A DNA stretch of 34,656 bases from a bacterium. GTDB lineage: Bacteria; NPL-UPA2; JAUVJM01. Where the stretch lies: positions 1 through 34,656 of the forward strand of contig JAUWGW010000017.1 in NCBI GenBank assembly GCA_030606215.1, given 5' to 3'. The notes beneath the pieces were generated by a model that was given only the letters and a program-made list of their open reading frames with translations, was not told the DNA's origin and ran no database searches. The position numbers and the translations under genes are program-made. Shown here one piece after another: positions 24,580 through 33,729 of the stretch (its first letter is position 1; each line of letters starts with the position of its first letter).

Positions 24580-25433
24580 TGTCTAAATCACGGTTACTTA
24601 TCATCTCACTCTTACTCATATGTATTCTTATATGGGTAGGAGTATGGCAAAAGCCCAACACTCTGAAAGTAATTTTCTTTGATGTTGGGCAGGGCGATGC
24701 CATTTTAATTCTCTTCCCGTGCGGTGGGAACATGCTTATTGATGGAGGGGAGAAGGCACAGGGGGAAAGAGTTATTCTGCCATATCTCAAGAAGAAAGGC
24801 ATCAGAAAAATAGACACAGTTGTTTTAACACATGCTCATTCTGACCATGTTGGTGGATTGATTCCAATTTTGAAAACTTTTCCGGTAGGGTTTGTAGTTG
24901 AAAGCGGTTTTCCGCATACAACTGACCTTTACATGGAATTTCTTGAACTAATTGATGAGAAAAACATTCCATATAAGATGGTTCATCGCGGACAGGAGCT
25001 TACCGGATTTTCAGGTGTAAGAATTGAGTTTTTAAATCCACCGCATCCATTTCTTGAAGGTAGAGGGTCGGATATTAATAACAATTCTATTGTTATTAAG
25101 TTGAGTTACGGCAGAGTTCAGTTCCTGTTCTGTGCTGACATTGAGAAAGAAGCAGAGAGAGAACTCCTTAACTGTGGAAGCAAACTCCGCAGTCTCATAA
25201 TGAAAGTTCCCCATCATGGAAGCAAAACATCAAGTTCATGGGAGTTTGTCAAAAGAGTTAACCCTGAGGCTGCAATTATTTCTGTTGGAAGAAGAAACAG
25301 GTTTGGACATCCGGATTCCATGACCCTTATGAAATATAGAAGAATTGGCAGCGAAATTTACAGAACAGATATTAATGGCGCAATTATAATTTCTACCGAT
25401 GGTAGAAGATACAAACTGAAAAAGTTTCTATAA
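24579..25433 (+). CDS. ComEC metallo-beta-lactamase half, separate membrane-anchored protein
   Basis: The 284-residue protein has an N-terminal membrane helix (about 5-22) and then the ComEC-type MBL domain: KVIFFDVGQGDAILI, LIDGG, the metal motif THAHSDHVGG (HAHSDH at 85-90), FCADIEKEAE and VPHHGSKTS. In intact ComEC this domain is C-terminal and is thought to process incoming DNA. Here it has its own start and anchor, coupled to the channel gene by a one-base overlap, so the two products probably form one complex outside the inner membrane. No decay is visible. Confidence 0.88.
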   Translation: MSKSRLLIISLLLICILIWVGVWQKPNTLKVIFFDVGQGDAILILFPCGGNMLIDGGEKAQGERVILPYLKKKGIRKIDTVVLTHAHSDHVGGLIPILKTFPVGFVVESGFPHTTDLYMEFLELIDEKNIPYKMVHRGQELTGFSGVRIEFLNPPHPFLEGRGSDINNNSIVIKLSYGRVQFLFCADIEKEAERELLNCGSKLRSLIMKVPHHGSKTSSSWEFVKRVNPEAAIISVGRRNRFGHPDSMTLMKYRRIGSEIYRTDINGAIIISTDGRRYKLKKFL

Positions 25434-25584
25434 GGAACCGCTTATTGTAACTCACACGTTTTCTCCCTTCTTCATACCAACTAAGTTGCCCATATCCTGT
25501 CGCAAGACAATCACAAATCGCCCTTGACAAATGCGAAAAAATCTTAATTGAAAATTTAATATTCCCATTTATCTCCTCATACAA
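25393..25584 (-). pseudogene. Possible decayed remnant in the gap after the acetyltransferase gene
   Basis: The 156-base gap 25434-25589 between two convergent genes holds a 63-codon minus-strand frame. Its middle part, LSRAICDCLATGYGQ, loosely resembles the SxxxNIAEGYGR segment of 23S-rRNA-intervening four-helix-bundle proteins. The frame runs 41 bases into the MBL gene. A GAGGAG before a second, shorter frame (ATG at about 25570) is also present. Both may be chance. No clear terminator is seen here. Confidence 0.2.
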
Positions 25585-25589
25585 TATGT

Positions 25590-26087
25590 TTACAAAAAGT
25601 TTTTCTCATAAAGCATAAAATGTCTTCCATGCTTGTAATAATCCTTTACAGCAATATTCCCACTAACAACTAAAGTGCTACCTTCTTTTTCACTAATGTT
25701 TTTATACCCGGCTTTTTCAAACAGCTTCAGAGAAGGTATGTTTTCAGGATCTATTGTAAGCTCAATCCGCTCACAACCAATTTTCATCAATTCCATTTCA
25801 ACCGATTTCAAAAGTTTCATTCCTATCCCCTCGCCATGCATTTTAGGAGTTACGCCTATTTGCCATAAGAAATATGTCTTATTATGAGTTTGCGAGATAA
25901 AGCCCATTACAAATCCAATTATGCTGTTATTATATTCAGCAACAAAGCAGGTGTTTCCAAAATATCTTAGGATTATTTTGTAAAAATGTTCAGAATAATT
26001 TTCTAACGGCTTGCAATTGGAAACAAATTGATAAACTTTGAGAAACCCACTTTCATTCGCTCTGCGTATGGTTATAGTTTCTTTCAT
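25590..26087 (-). CDS. GNAT acetyltransferase, EctA-like; proposed beta-lysine acetyltransferase
   Basis: The 165-residue protein is one GNAT domain. [55 protein letters not shown] (acetyl-CoA loop) and [20 protein letters not shown] follow the pattern of EctA, the diaminobutyrate acetyltransferase of ectoine synthesis. Its position, overlapping the aminomutase fusion gene by four bases, is that of AblB, which acetylates beta-lysine at N-epsilon. AblB proteins I know are longer, about 270 residues, and not EctA-like. I infer an acetyltransferase acting on beta-lysine or a derivative; acetylation of another diamine such as diaminobutyrate is the main alternative. Confidence 0.85.
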   Translation of the reverse strand: MKETITIRRANESGFLKVYQFVSNCKPLENYSEHFYKIILRYFGNTCFVAEYNNSIIGFVMGFISQTHNKTYFLWQIGVTPKMHGEGIGMKLLKSVEMELMKIGCERIELTIDPENIPSLKLFEKAGYKNISEKEGSTLVVSGNIAVKDYYKHGRHFMLYEKNFL

Positions 26088-28756
26088 AATCTACTTTCAC
26101 GAAAGGCAATTTTAGACTTGATCATTTCCTCAGTGCCAATATCAAACCTATAGTGAAAACTGCCATTAACTAATGAGACTGCTTTCTCTACCTTTTTATT
26201 CGCTTTAGAAACAGTATCAGCTTTCCCAATAAGAGCAATACCTCTCTCAGAACCGGTATTCAATTTCCCGTTGTCGTTAACTCCACAGCTGTAGTAGATA
26301 TTAACATCTTCTTTTTTTATATCTGATTCTATAAAAGCAATATCCAATACCTCATTTAATTTCTCGGGATAATTATTAGGAACTATGTATTTACATACTG
26401 ACGCTTTATTCTCAAGTCTGAGTTTCTTCTCTTTACCTCTCAGTAAATCTTTAATTATATCCAATACATTATCCTTCAGTATTATCAAAGTATTCATCCA
26501 TTCAGGATCTCCAGGACGAAAATTGTATTCTATAAGTTTTATCCCTTTCTCTGTAATCATAAACTGCCCGTATAAAAAACCACGGCATATCTGACCTGTT
26601 TCAGCTTGAAAAGCTTTCACGGTTTTTCTTATGATATCAATTCCTGAATCATAATCTTTCTGCTTCATAAAAGGCAATATATACCCTATATCTGAGTAAG
26701 AGCCCATACTTGCGGTATTAAGTCCTCTGTCACCTGGCAATTTTTTCTTAAAATCCTGCACAGCAGGAGTTGGGATTATGCAAGTTCCATTAACCAAACA
26801 TTGCAGAGTAAACTCTTCGCCTTCAAGCTTTTCCTCTATCAAAACTTTTGAGTTATCATTTAAGATATTTGTTATGTACTCTATAACCTCCTTTTTATTT
26901 CTTAATTGGTCCCCAGAAACCTTCACTCCTAATCCCTCAGTAAGAGAAACTGGTTTAACAGCGACGTTCCATTGAATATCTTTTGCATATTGAATAGCTG
27001 GCTTAGTTTCGCTAAATACATTAAATTCGGGCAGTGCATCAATTCTATATTTACGCATAAGTTTTCTTGCAAACTCTTTATCCGATTCCAATTTTGCAGC
27101 TGTGCTATTCGGCCCAAACACAGGTATTTTTTCTGCCTCTAAAACATCAACAATACCAAAAGAAAGTGGAAATGCCGTTGTTATAATTACTAGATCTGCT
27201 TTAACTGTTTTAGCGTATTTCACAATATCTTCTATTTTATATAAACTGCCTATTTTATAACCATCAACTAAGGATACTATTCCTGGATTTTTTGTATCCA
27301 AATATGAAAACACTTTTATCCTTTTATTGCTTTTTATATTCTCAATAGTAATTTGCTCCTTTGCCCAGCTTCCAACTATGAGAACATTTTTTATATTATT
27401 TAGATTGGAGAGGGATAGTCTATCACCAATATTCTTTTGATTTTTGTTCCTTCTTTTAGCTCTGTCAGTATGTTCCGGAGTAAGAGCAATTGTCTTGTCA
27501 AAGTCAGATAAAAGTTTTCCAATTCCTGTGGCATTAACTTCCTTTGCCGCATCAAGCTTTAACTGCAGTTTACAATCAGCGCAGTTTCTATCACAAAAAA
27601 TAGGTTCGTAAGAATCTGGTTCCTTATAAGTAGAAATTACACCTTCATAATTTCGTAGAACAATCTTGTTGGTTGACCATGAGATTATATAATTTGGCAT
27701 AACAGGAATTTTTCCAGCGCCACTTGGCGCATCAACAATGTAAGTAGGAATAGCGAAACCGCTTGTGTGTCCTATTAAACTTTCAATAATTTCTATGCCC
27801 TTTCCGACTGGGGTTCTAAAATGGGATAAGCCTTCTGTTAAATCGCATTGATATAAGTAATAAGGTCTTACTCGACTTTGAACAAGGTCGTGTGATAATT
27901 TTTTAATTATCCGAGGACAGTCATTTACTCCTGCCAATAATACACTCTGATTACCTAATGGAATTCCTGCATCGGCCAATTTTCTTAACGATTCTTTTGC
28001 TGAGGCTGTTATTTCCCTAGGGTGATTAAAATGTGTATTAATCCATAGCGGATGATGTTTTTTCAACATCTCAATTAAATCATCAGTTATGCGATAAGGC
28101 AAAACAGCAGGCATCCTTGTTCCTATTCTTATTACCTCAACATGCGGAATTTTTTGCAGTTCGGTCAGTATCCAGTCAAGATAGTCATCTGACAACATAA
28201 AAGGATCACCTCCAGAAAGCAGAACATCTCTGACAACAGGAGTGTTTTTTATATAGTTAATGCCTTTCATGATTTCTTTCTTTGATGGAATATAATCCGA
28301 GTCGCCCACTTTCCTTTTTCTTGTGCAGTGTCTGCAGTACATGGAACATGTATTGCTTACTATAAACAGAACCCTGTCTGGATATCTATGTGTTATACCA
28401 ACAACTGGACTATCTTTGTCTTCATGCAACGGATCGCTCATATCATATTTTTCTAAAATTAGTTCGCGAGAATCAGGGAATGACTGCTTAAAGACAGGAT
28501 CGTTTATATAATCATCTTTATCAATAAGAGACAGATAATATGGAGTTATAGACATGGGAAATTTATCAATTGTTCTTCTAAGTTCAGACTTTTCCTTTTT
28601 ACTTAATTTGATGTCGGTTAGTTTCTCAAATGCCTCAACATCTTTAATAGAGTGTTTTAACTGCCATTTATAATCTCTCCAATTTGAAAAAATTGGTTCC
28701 TGCTCAGCAGAAATAATATTAACTATGTTTTTTTGTTGTTTATTATCGAATTTCAT
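26084..28756 (-). CDS. Lysine 2,3-aminomutase fused to a PurD-like ATP-grasp ligase
   Basis: Residues 1-415 form a complete lysine 2,3-aminomutase. The radical-SAM cluster is C137-x3-C141-x2-C144, the PLP lysine is K349 (SGAGKIP), and the lysine-binding aspartates are D305 (CDLTEGL) and D342 (VDAPSG). The zinc cysteines C280, C388, C392 and C395 are present. Residues about 455-885 match glycinamide ribonucleotide synthetase (PurD): [54 protein letters not shown] and [12 protein letters not shown], with Mg ligands E743 and N745. The PurD N-terminal GGREHA motif is changed to SWAKEQ, so phosphoribosylamine is probably not the substrate. I infer that the first half makes beta-lysine and the second uses ATP to form an amide with it or with its acetyl form. 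The start overlaps the MarR stop by one base. Confidence 0.92.
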   Translation of the reverse strand: MKFDNKQQKNIVNIISAEQEPIFSNWRDYKWQLKHSIKDVEAFEKLTDIKLSKKEKSELRRTIDKFPMSITPYYLSLIDKDDYINDPVFKQSFPDSRELILEKYDMSDPLHEDKDSPVVGITHRYPDRVLFIVSNTCSMYCRHCTRKRKVGDSDYIPSKKEIMKGINYIKNTPVVRDVLLSGGDPFMLSDDYLDWILTELQKIPHVEVIRIGTRMPAVLPYRITDDLIEMLKKHHPLWINTHFNHPREITASAKESLRKLADAGIPLGNQSVLLAGVNDCPRIIKKLSHDLVQSRVRPYYLYQCDLTEGLSHFRTPVGKGIEIIESLIGHTSGFAIPTYIVDAPSGAGKIPVMPNYIISWSTNKIVLRNYEGVISTYKEPDSYEPIFCDRNCADCKLQLKLDAAKEVNATGIGKLLSDFDKTIALTPEHTDRAKRRNKNQKNIGDRLSLSNLNNIKNVLIVGSWAKEQITIENIKSNKRIKVFSYLDTKNPGIVSLVDGYKIGSLYKIEDIVKYAKTVKADLVIITTAFPLSFGIVDVLEAEKIPVFGPNSTAAKLESDKEFARKLMRKYRIDALPEFNVFSETKPAIQYAKDIQWNVAVKPVSLTEGLGVKVSGDQLRNKKEVIEYITNILNDNSKVLIEEKLEGEEFTLQCLVNGTCIIPTPAVQDFKKKLPGDRGLNTASMGSYSDIGYILPFMKQKDYDSGIDIIRKTVKAFQAETGQICRGFLYGQFMITEKGIKLIEYNFRPGDPEWMNTLIILKDNVLDIIKDLLRGKEKKLRLENKASVCKYIVPNNYPEKLNEVLDIAFIESDIKKEDVNIYYSCGVNDNGKLNTGSERGIALIGKADTVSKANKKVEKAVSLVNGSFHYRFDIGTEEMIKSKIAFRESRL

Positions 28757-29292
28757 TATTCTTTTAAACTTTTGACATCTTCTTCTGATTGAATAATAGA
28801 AGATTCAACATCTACCATCTTATCTTCTGCTCCAAAGATAGAAGAATCAATTAACACTTCTGATACCATCATTGACAATAATTTTAGCAAGCTTTTATTG
28901 ATTTCTATTTTCTCCTCTTTTTTTATAACAGATAAAGCATTTATCAATTTTTTTTGGAGTGAAAGCGGAGCGCTTTTTAGAGTCTCTTTCCCCTTCTCTG
29001 TTAGTTCAATAAGTATCACTCTTCTATCAGCGAAATTCCTTGCTCTTGTGACCAGTTCTTTTCTTTCAAGTTGATCTATAACACCAGTAATCATACTTGG
29101 AGACAAAGAAACCTTTTTACTTAACTGGCTAAGTGAAATTGGGCTTGAATCTCCAAGAATTAATAAGCAAGATAGTTGTGAAGAATTTATTTTATGTTCC
29201 ATTTTTAATTTTGCAGAATAAATATCTATGGTTTTAATTATTCTTCTTAAAGTACTGAAGATCTCAAATTCTATAGTACTGCTATTGTTCAT
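28756..29292 (-). CDS. MarR-family transcriptional regulator
   Basis: The 178-residue protein has the MarR winged helix: [19 protein letters not shown] and [11 protein letters not shown] form the recognition unit, and [18 protein letters not shown] is the wing with its conserved DRR. Helices before and after provide the dimer interface; the acidic C-terminal tail ([10 protein letters not shown]) extends past the usual end. It is the first gene of the cassette and shares its transcript with the aminomutase fusion. MarR-type EctR and CosR regulate ectoine and other compatible-solute genes, which fits the proposed role. A long dyad over its promoter suggests autorepression. Confidence 0.92.
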   Translation of the reverse strand: MNNSSTIEFEIFSTLRRIIKTIDIYSAKLKMEHKINSSQLSCLLILGDSSPISLSQLSKKVSLSPSMITGVIDQLERKELVTRARNFADRRVILIELTEKGKETLKSAPLSLQKKLINALSVIKKEEKIEINKSLLKLLSMMVSEVLIDSSIFGAEDKMVDVESSIIQSEEDVKSLKE

Positions 29293-29344
29293 TTTTCTAT
29301 TTTCCTTCTATAATTTTTATGCTTTTTCTGACAATCAATGCTTT

Positions 29345-29380
29345 ACACATAAATATTATATCTATAAAATATTTATATGT
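29345..29380. promoter_or_regulatory. Candidate MarR operator: 13-base dyad covering the -10 box and spacer
   Basis: ACACATAAATATT (29345-29357) and AATATTTATATGT (29368-29380) are inverted repeats with one mismatch in 13 and a 10-base centre. The dyad covers the -10 box, the spacer and the edge of the -35 box. This is an ideal place for a dimeric repressor to block RNA polymerase; the adjacent MarR protein is the natural candidate. Confidence 0.6.
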
Positions 29381-29383
29381 CAA
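29355..29383 (-). promoter_or_regulatory. Predicted sigma-70 promoter of the MarR / beta-lysine cassette
   Basis: On the minus strand TTGACA (29383-29378) and TATAAT (29360-29355) are both perfect consensus hexamers with a 17-base spacer. The predicted start near 29348 gives a leader of about 56 bases to the MarR ATG, which is preceded by AGAAGGAAAA. A promoter this strong normally needs a repressor, in line with the dyad that covers it. Confidence 0.75.
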
Positions 29384-29422
29384 AGTTTTTCTACCTCTTT
29401 TTTTAAAAGCATAGAAGGACTT

Positions 29423-29619
29423 ATGCAGAAGAATCTATTTGAGGAAGCAGTAGTTAGGTTAAAGGAATCTTTAAAAGAAAATTCAAACCATGCTCCAACC
29501 AACTCCAACTTAGCTTTCTGTCTTGAGAAGCTGAAGCAGTATGATGAAGTAGTCCAGGTATGAAGAAGGTGTGACAGGCTCAGTAAGACTTCTAAGGGGA
29601 AGATACAACAGCACATAAT
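29423..29619 (+). pseudogene. Tetratricopeptide-repeat gene remnant
   Basis: From ATG 29423, after a GAAGG ribosome site, 46 codons read as one TPR unit and the start of the next (FEEAVVRLKESLKENS, LAFCLEKLKQYDEVVQ), then hit TGA at 29561. Skipping one base at 29558 would continue as YEEGVTGSVRL for a further 20 codons to TAA at 29617. The open frame also extends upstream without a good start. I read this as a truncated, frameshifted leftover of a larger TPR protein; a functional 46-residue peptide is less likely. The rest of the gap 29293-29753 holds only the promoters listed. Confidence 0.5.
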
Positions 29620-29682
29620 GTTAATATGTATTTTGTAATGGCATTTTGACTTGGAGTCTTGAGTTATCGTTTTGACATAGGA

Positions 29683-29710
29683 TTGGAAATAAAGACTTTA
29701 CTTAGATAAT
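29683..29710 (+). promoter_or_regulatory. Weak candidate promoter for eno
   Basis: TTGGAA (29683-29688) and GATAAT (29705-29710) are 16 bases apart, upstream of the enolase ATG, which has GGAGGAG seven bases before it. A TTGACA at 29672-29677 has no well-placed -10 partner. The call is tentative. Confidence 0.3.
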
Positions 29711-29723
29711 AGAGATGTGGTAA

Positions 29724-31290
<1,567 letters not shown>

Positions 31291-31303
31291 ATTCGGAGTT
31301 AAA

Positions 31304-31918
31304 ATGTATTCTGGGGTGGCTGTCTTCTTAGTTGTATCTGCAATCTTTCTTGCGGTTATCTCAAGAGAGAGCTCCGGCAGGGAAACGAAGAATGGAAACT
31401 TGAGAAGATTCCCGGAAGTTCTCTATTCTCCGGAGGTTGCCCAGCGAAATGCAATACGGATAATAACGATTTGTGTAGTGCTTGGATTCATTGGAGGCGG
31501 GATAATGCGCTTTTCCCTGGTTCAGCAGGATTTTGTTGAGGAAGGCGGAATCTATGAAAAACTTGAGCTTGGGGAAGAGGAAGTAGGCATCATCCTCAAA
31601 AATCAGAAAATAGTTGGAGGTATGTGGTTGAGTGCTCTTGCCGTATGTTTAGTTGCAGGAGCTTCTCTGCGGGGAAGAGAACATATCCATCCGCGGCAGG
31701 TTGTGTCAGTTTTGATTCTTGTCCCGGGTTTTGTTATCGGGCTTTTTATAATGGCAATCAGCCCGGATGTGCTTCCCGAAAAAGCGGGCGTGGTAACAGT
31801 TGGAAGTGTATGTCAGCATTATTTTTTAATAGGAGTTGCGGTGATGATAGTTACGCTTTTTTGTTCGTGGTTTTGCTGGCATTCTGGAGAAAGGCAACTG
31901 AAAAATGAAAAGCTTTAA
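31304..31918 (+). CDS. Uncharacterised membrane protein with about five helices
   Basis: The start is taken as ATG 31304 (GGAG six bases upstream) rather than the earlier in-frame ATG 31214, which would overlap the ftsB-like gene. The 204-residue product has helices near VAVFLVVSAIFLAVIS, IRIITICVVLGFIGGG, WLSALAVCLVAGASL, VVSVLILVPGFVIGLFIM and YFLIGVAVMIVTLFCSW. A soluble loop of about 35 residues follows the second helix. I recognise no family. The gene ends 14 bases inside the next gene, so the two are likely translated together. Confidence 0.7.
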   Translation: MYSGVAVFLVVSAIFLAVISRESSGRETKNGNLRRFPEVLYSPEVAQRNAIRIITICVVLGFIGGGIMRFSLVQQDFVEEGGIYEKLELGEEEVGIILKNQKIVGGMWLSALAVCLVAGASLRGREHIHPRQVVSVLILVPGFVIGLFIMAISPDVLPEKAGVVTVGSVCQHYFLIGVAVMIVTLFCSWFCWHSGERQLKNEKL

Positions 31919-33707
31919 AATTTTCAATTTTCAATTTTCAATTTGCATTGTTATGCTGATTTTTATGGTTTCAGTTTCTCTTGCCTCGGAGTTTACCCAG
32001 CCTTTGCGTGCAGAAGCGAGTTTTATGTCTGTAGAGGAACTTAAGCCGGGAATGAAAGGGATTGGCAAAACAGTATTCTCGGGAAGAGAAATCAGTGAGT
32101 TTGAAGTAGAGATAATTGGTGTGCTCAAAAATGTATATCCGAAAGGGGACCTGATTTTGGTGCGTCTCAGAGATGAGCTTCTGGATAAGACTGGACTCAT
32201 ATCCGGTATGAGTGGAAGTCCTGTATATATAGATGGGAGACTTATTGGAGCAATAGCCTATGGTTGGGGGTTTACAGAAGAGACTATTGCAGGTGTGACT
32301 CCAATTATGGAGATGCTTCCTCTTCTAAATGAGGATACCCGGATTAGCGAGACCAGCTGGCGGGGCAAAGTCAATCTCAGTCAACCGTTTTCATTCGGAA
32401 AGTATACGCTGAGGGAAATTGTTGTCCACCCGTATACCACGCCGGAATATAACCCATCTCGGATGGTGTTAATGCCAATTGCAACTCCACTTATGGTTGG
32501 AGGATTCACACAAGATGTAATGAATGAAATGGAGCAGGTTTTCAAGGAATTTGGGCTTTTGCCTCTTCAGGGTGGTGGAGGAGGGGAAGGAGCTTCGGCG
32601 GATATTGTTCCTGGAGCTGTAGTAGGGGCTCAGCTCTTATCTGGTGATTGTGAATTGACTGCGCTTGGAACACTTACATACATAGAGGGTGGTAAGATAC
32701 TTGCATTCGGGCACCCATTTCTGGCGGCAGGGAAAGTGGATTTCCCGATGACAGGTGGTTCCATCCATACAATTGTCCCGAGTAGTTTCTTTTCCTTCAA
32801 ATTAGGTTCCTCAACCACTGCTTTCGGAAGAATCAGCCGTGATACAAGAGTTGCAATCGGCGGTGAGGTTGGTGAATTTTCCGAGCTCATACCGTTATGT
32901 ATTGTAATTAAATCTGCTGATGAGAAAAAAGAGTTTAATTACAGAATGATTGAAGATGAGTTCTGGTCGCCAACTCTTCTGGATTGGTGTGTTTTGAATT
33001 CTATCATGAGCACTTCTTCCCCGCGTGAAAAAACAGCAAGCAGCAAACTCAGGATTGAGTTTAAAGATTATTCAGAGCCAGTCCTTGTTCAAAATAGCAC
33101 AATTATCACAGAAAAATGGCTGGAAGAGATAACAGGTCCGTTGAAAGCAATGATGGATAATCAATTCCGGAAAGTGGATGTTCAGAGCATAGACCTTGAA
33201 GTAGAACTCAGCGATACGCCTCTATCAGCAGTTATTGAAAGTATAAGGGTTGATAAGCTTGAGGTGAAGCCGGGGGAAGATATTAATTTGACTGTTATCC
33301 TTAAACCTTATGGGGGTGAATATACACTGCTCAGAACGACAATTACCATACCGAAAGATTTGCCTGACGGCGAACTTACAGTTATCGTCTGTGATGCCAG
33401 GGGTAGTATACAGATGACAGGAACAATAAACCCTGAAAAGTTAAAACCGCACAGTTTTGAACAGTTGGTTGAACTTTTTCGGGAGATTGAAAAAAATAAT
33501 GAGATAGTTGTGAGGATTCTTACACCATTCAGCGGTGTTACAGTACGCGGGCAGGAACTTCCTTCGCTCCCTCCTTCCTTAATCAGTATAATGAGTTCAT
33601 CCAGAGAAACCGGGATTGAAAGTTTTGGCAGGGAAATTTTCCGCAAGATTCCGACAAAGTGGATTATCTCAGGACATCACCAGTTGCAGGTTAAGGTGAA
33701 AAGGTAA
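31905..33707 (+). CDS. Secreted SpoIVB peptidase S55-like domain protein
   Basis: The 600-residue protein has an N-terminal signal sequence or anchor (to about residue 28). Residues about 43-140 match the second half of the SpoIVB S55 peptidase domain, with the nucleophile S103 in GLISGMSGSPVYIDGRLIGA. Residues about 236-300 match the first half, with H270 in ALGTLTYIEGGKILAFGHPF. In SpoIVB the His half comes first and the Ser half last, so the order here is reversed. Residues 400-600 are beta-rich with no family I know. The gene overlaps the upstream membrane protein by 14 bases. An in-frame ATG at codon 17 could serve as a start if the repeat-bearing leader is not used. Confidence 0.85.
   Translation: MKSFKIFNFQFSICIVMLIFMVSVSLASEFTQPLRAEASFMSVEELKPGMKGIGKTVFSGREISEFEVEIIGVLKNVYPKGDLILVRLRDELLDKTGLISGMSGSPVYIDGRLIGAIAYGWGFTEETIAGVTPIMEMLPLLNEDTRISETSWRGKVNLSQPFSFGKYTLREIVVHPYTTPEYNPSRMVLMPIATPLMVGGFTQDVMNEMEQVFKEFGLLPLQGGGGGEGASADIVPGAVVGAQLLSGDCELTALGTLTYIEGGKILAFGHPFLAAGKVDFPMTGGSIHTIVPSSFFSFKLGSSTTAFGRISRDTRVAIGGEVGEFSELIPLCIVIKSADEKKEFNYRMIEDEFWSPTLLDWCVLNSIMSTSSPREKTASSKLRIEFKDYSEPVLVQNSTIITEKWLEEITGPLKAMMDNQFRKVDVQSIDLEVELSDTPLSAVIESIRVDKLEVKPGEDINLTVILKPYGGEYTLLRTTITIPKDLPDGELTVIVCDARGSIQMTGTINPEKLKPHSFEQLVELFREIEKNNEIVVRILTPFSGVTVRGQELPSLPPSLISIMSSSRETGIESFGREIFRKIPTKWIISGHHQLQVKVKR
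31921..31944 (+). repeat. Heptanucleotide tandem repeat in a signal-peptide region
   Basis: TTTTCAA is repeated three times plus TTT. It lies within codons 6-14 of the S55-like gene. Because seven is not a multiple of three, gain or loss of one unit would shift the frame. Confidence 0.7.
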
Positions 33708-33729
33708 ATAATATGAGAAAGGAGAACAG

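Noticed and set aside
24570-24590. Frameshift as the cause of the comEC split
   Set aside because: The TAATG junction, the separate membrane helix of the second protein and the lack of other damage favour a natural split; reads would settle it.
29228-29422. Upstream part of the plus-strand frame that reads into the TPR remnant
   Set aside because: It is antisense to the MarR gene, crosses the MarR promoter, and looks like translated AT-rich DNA.
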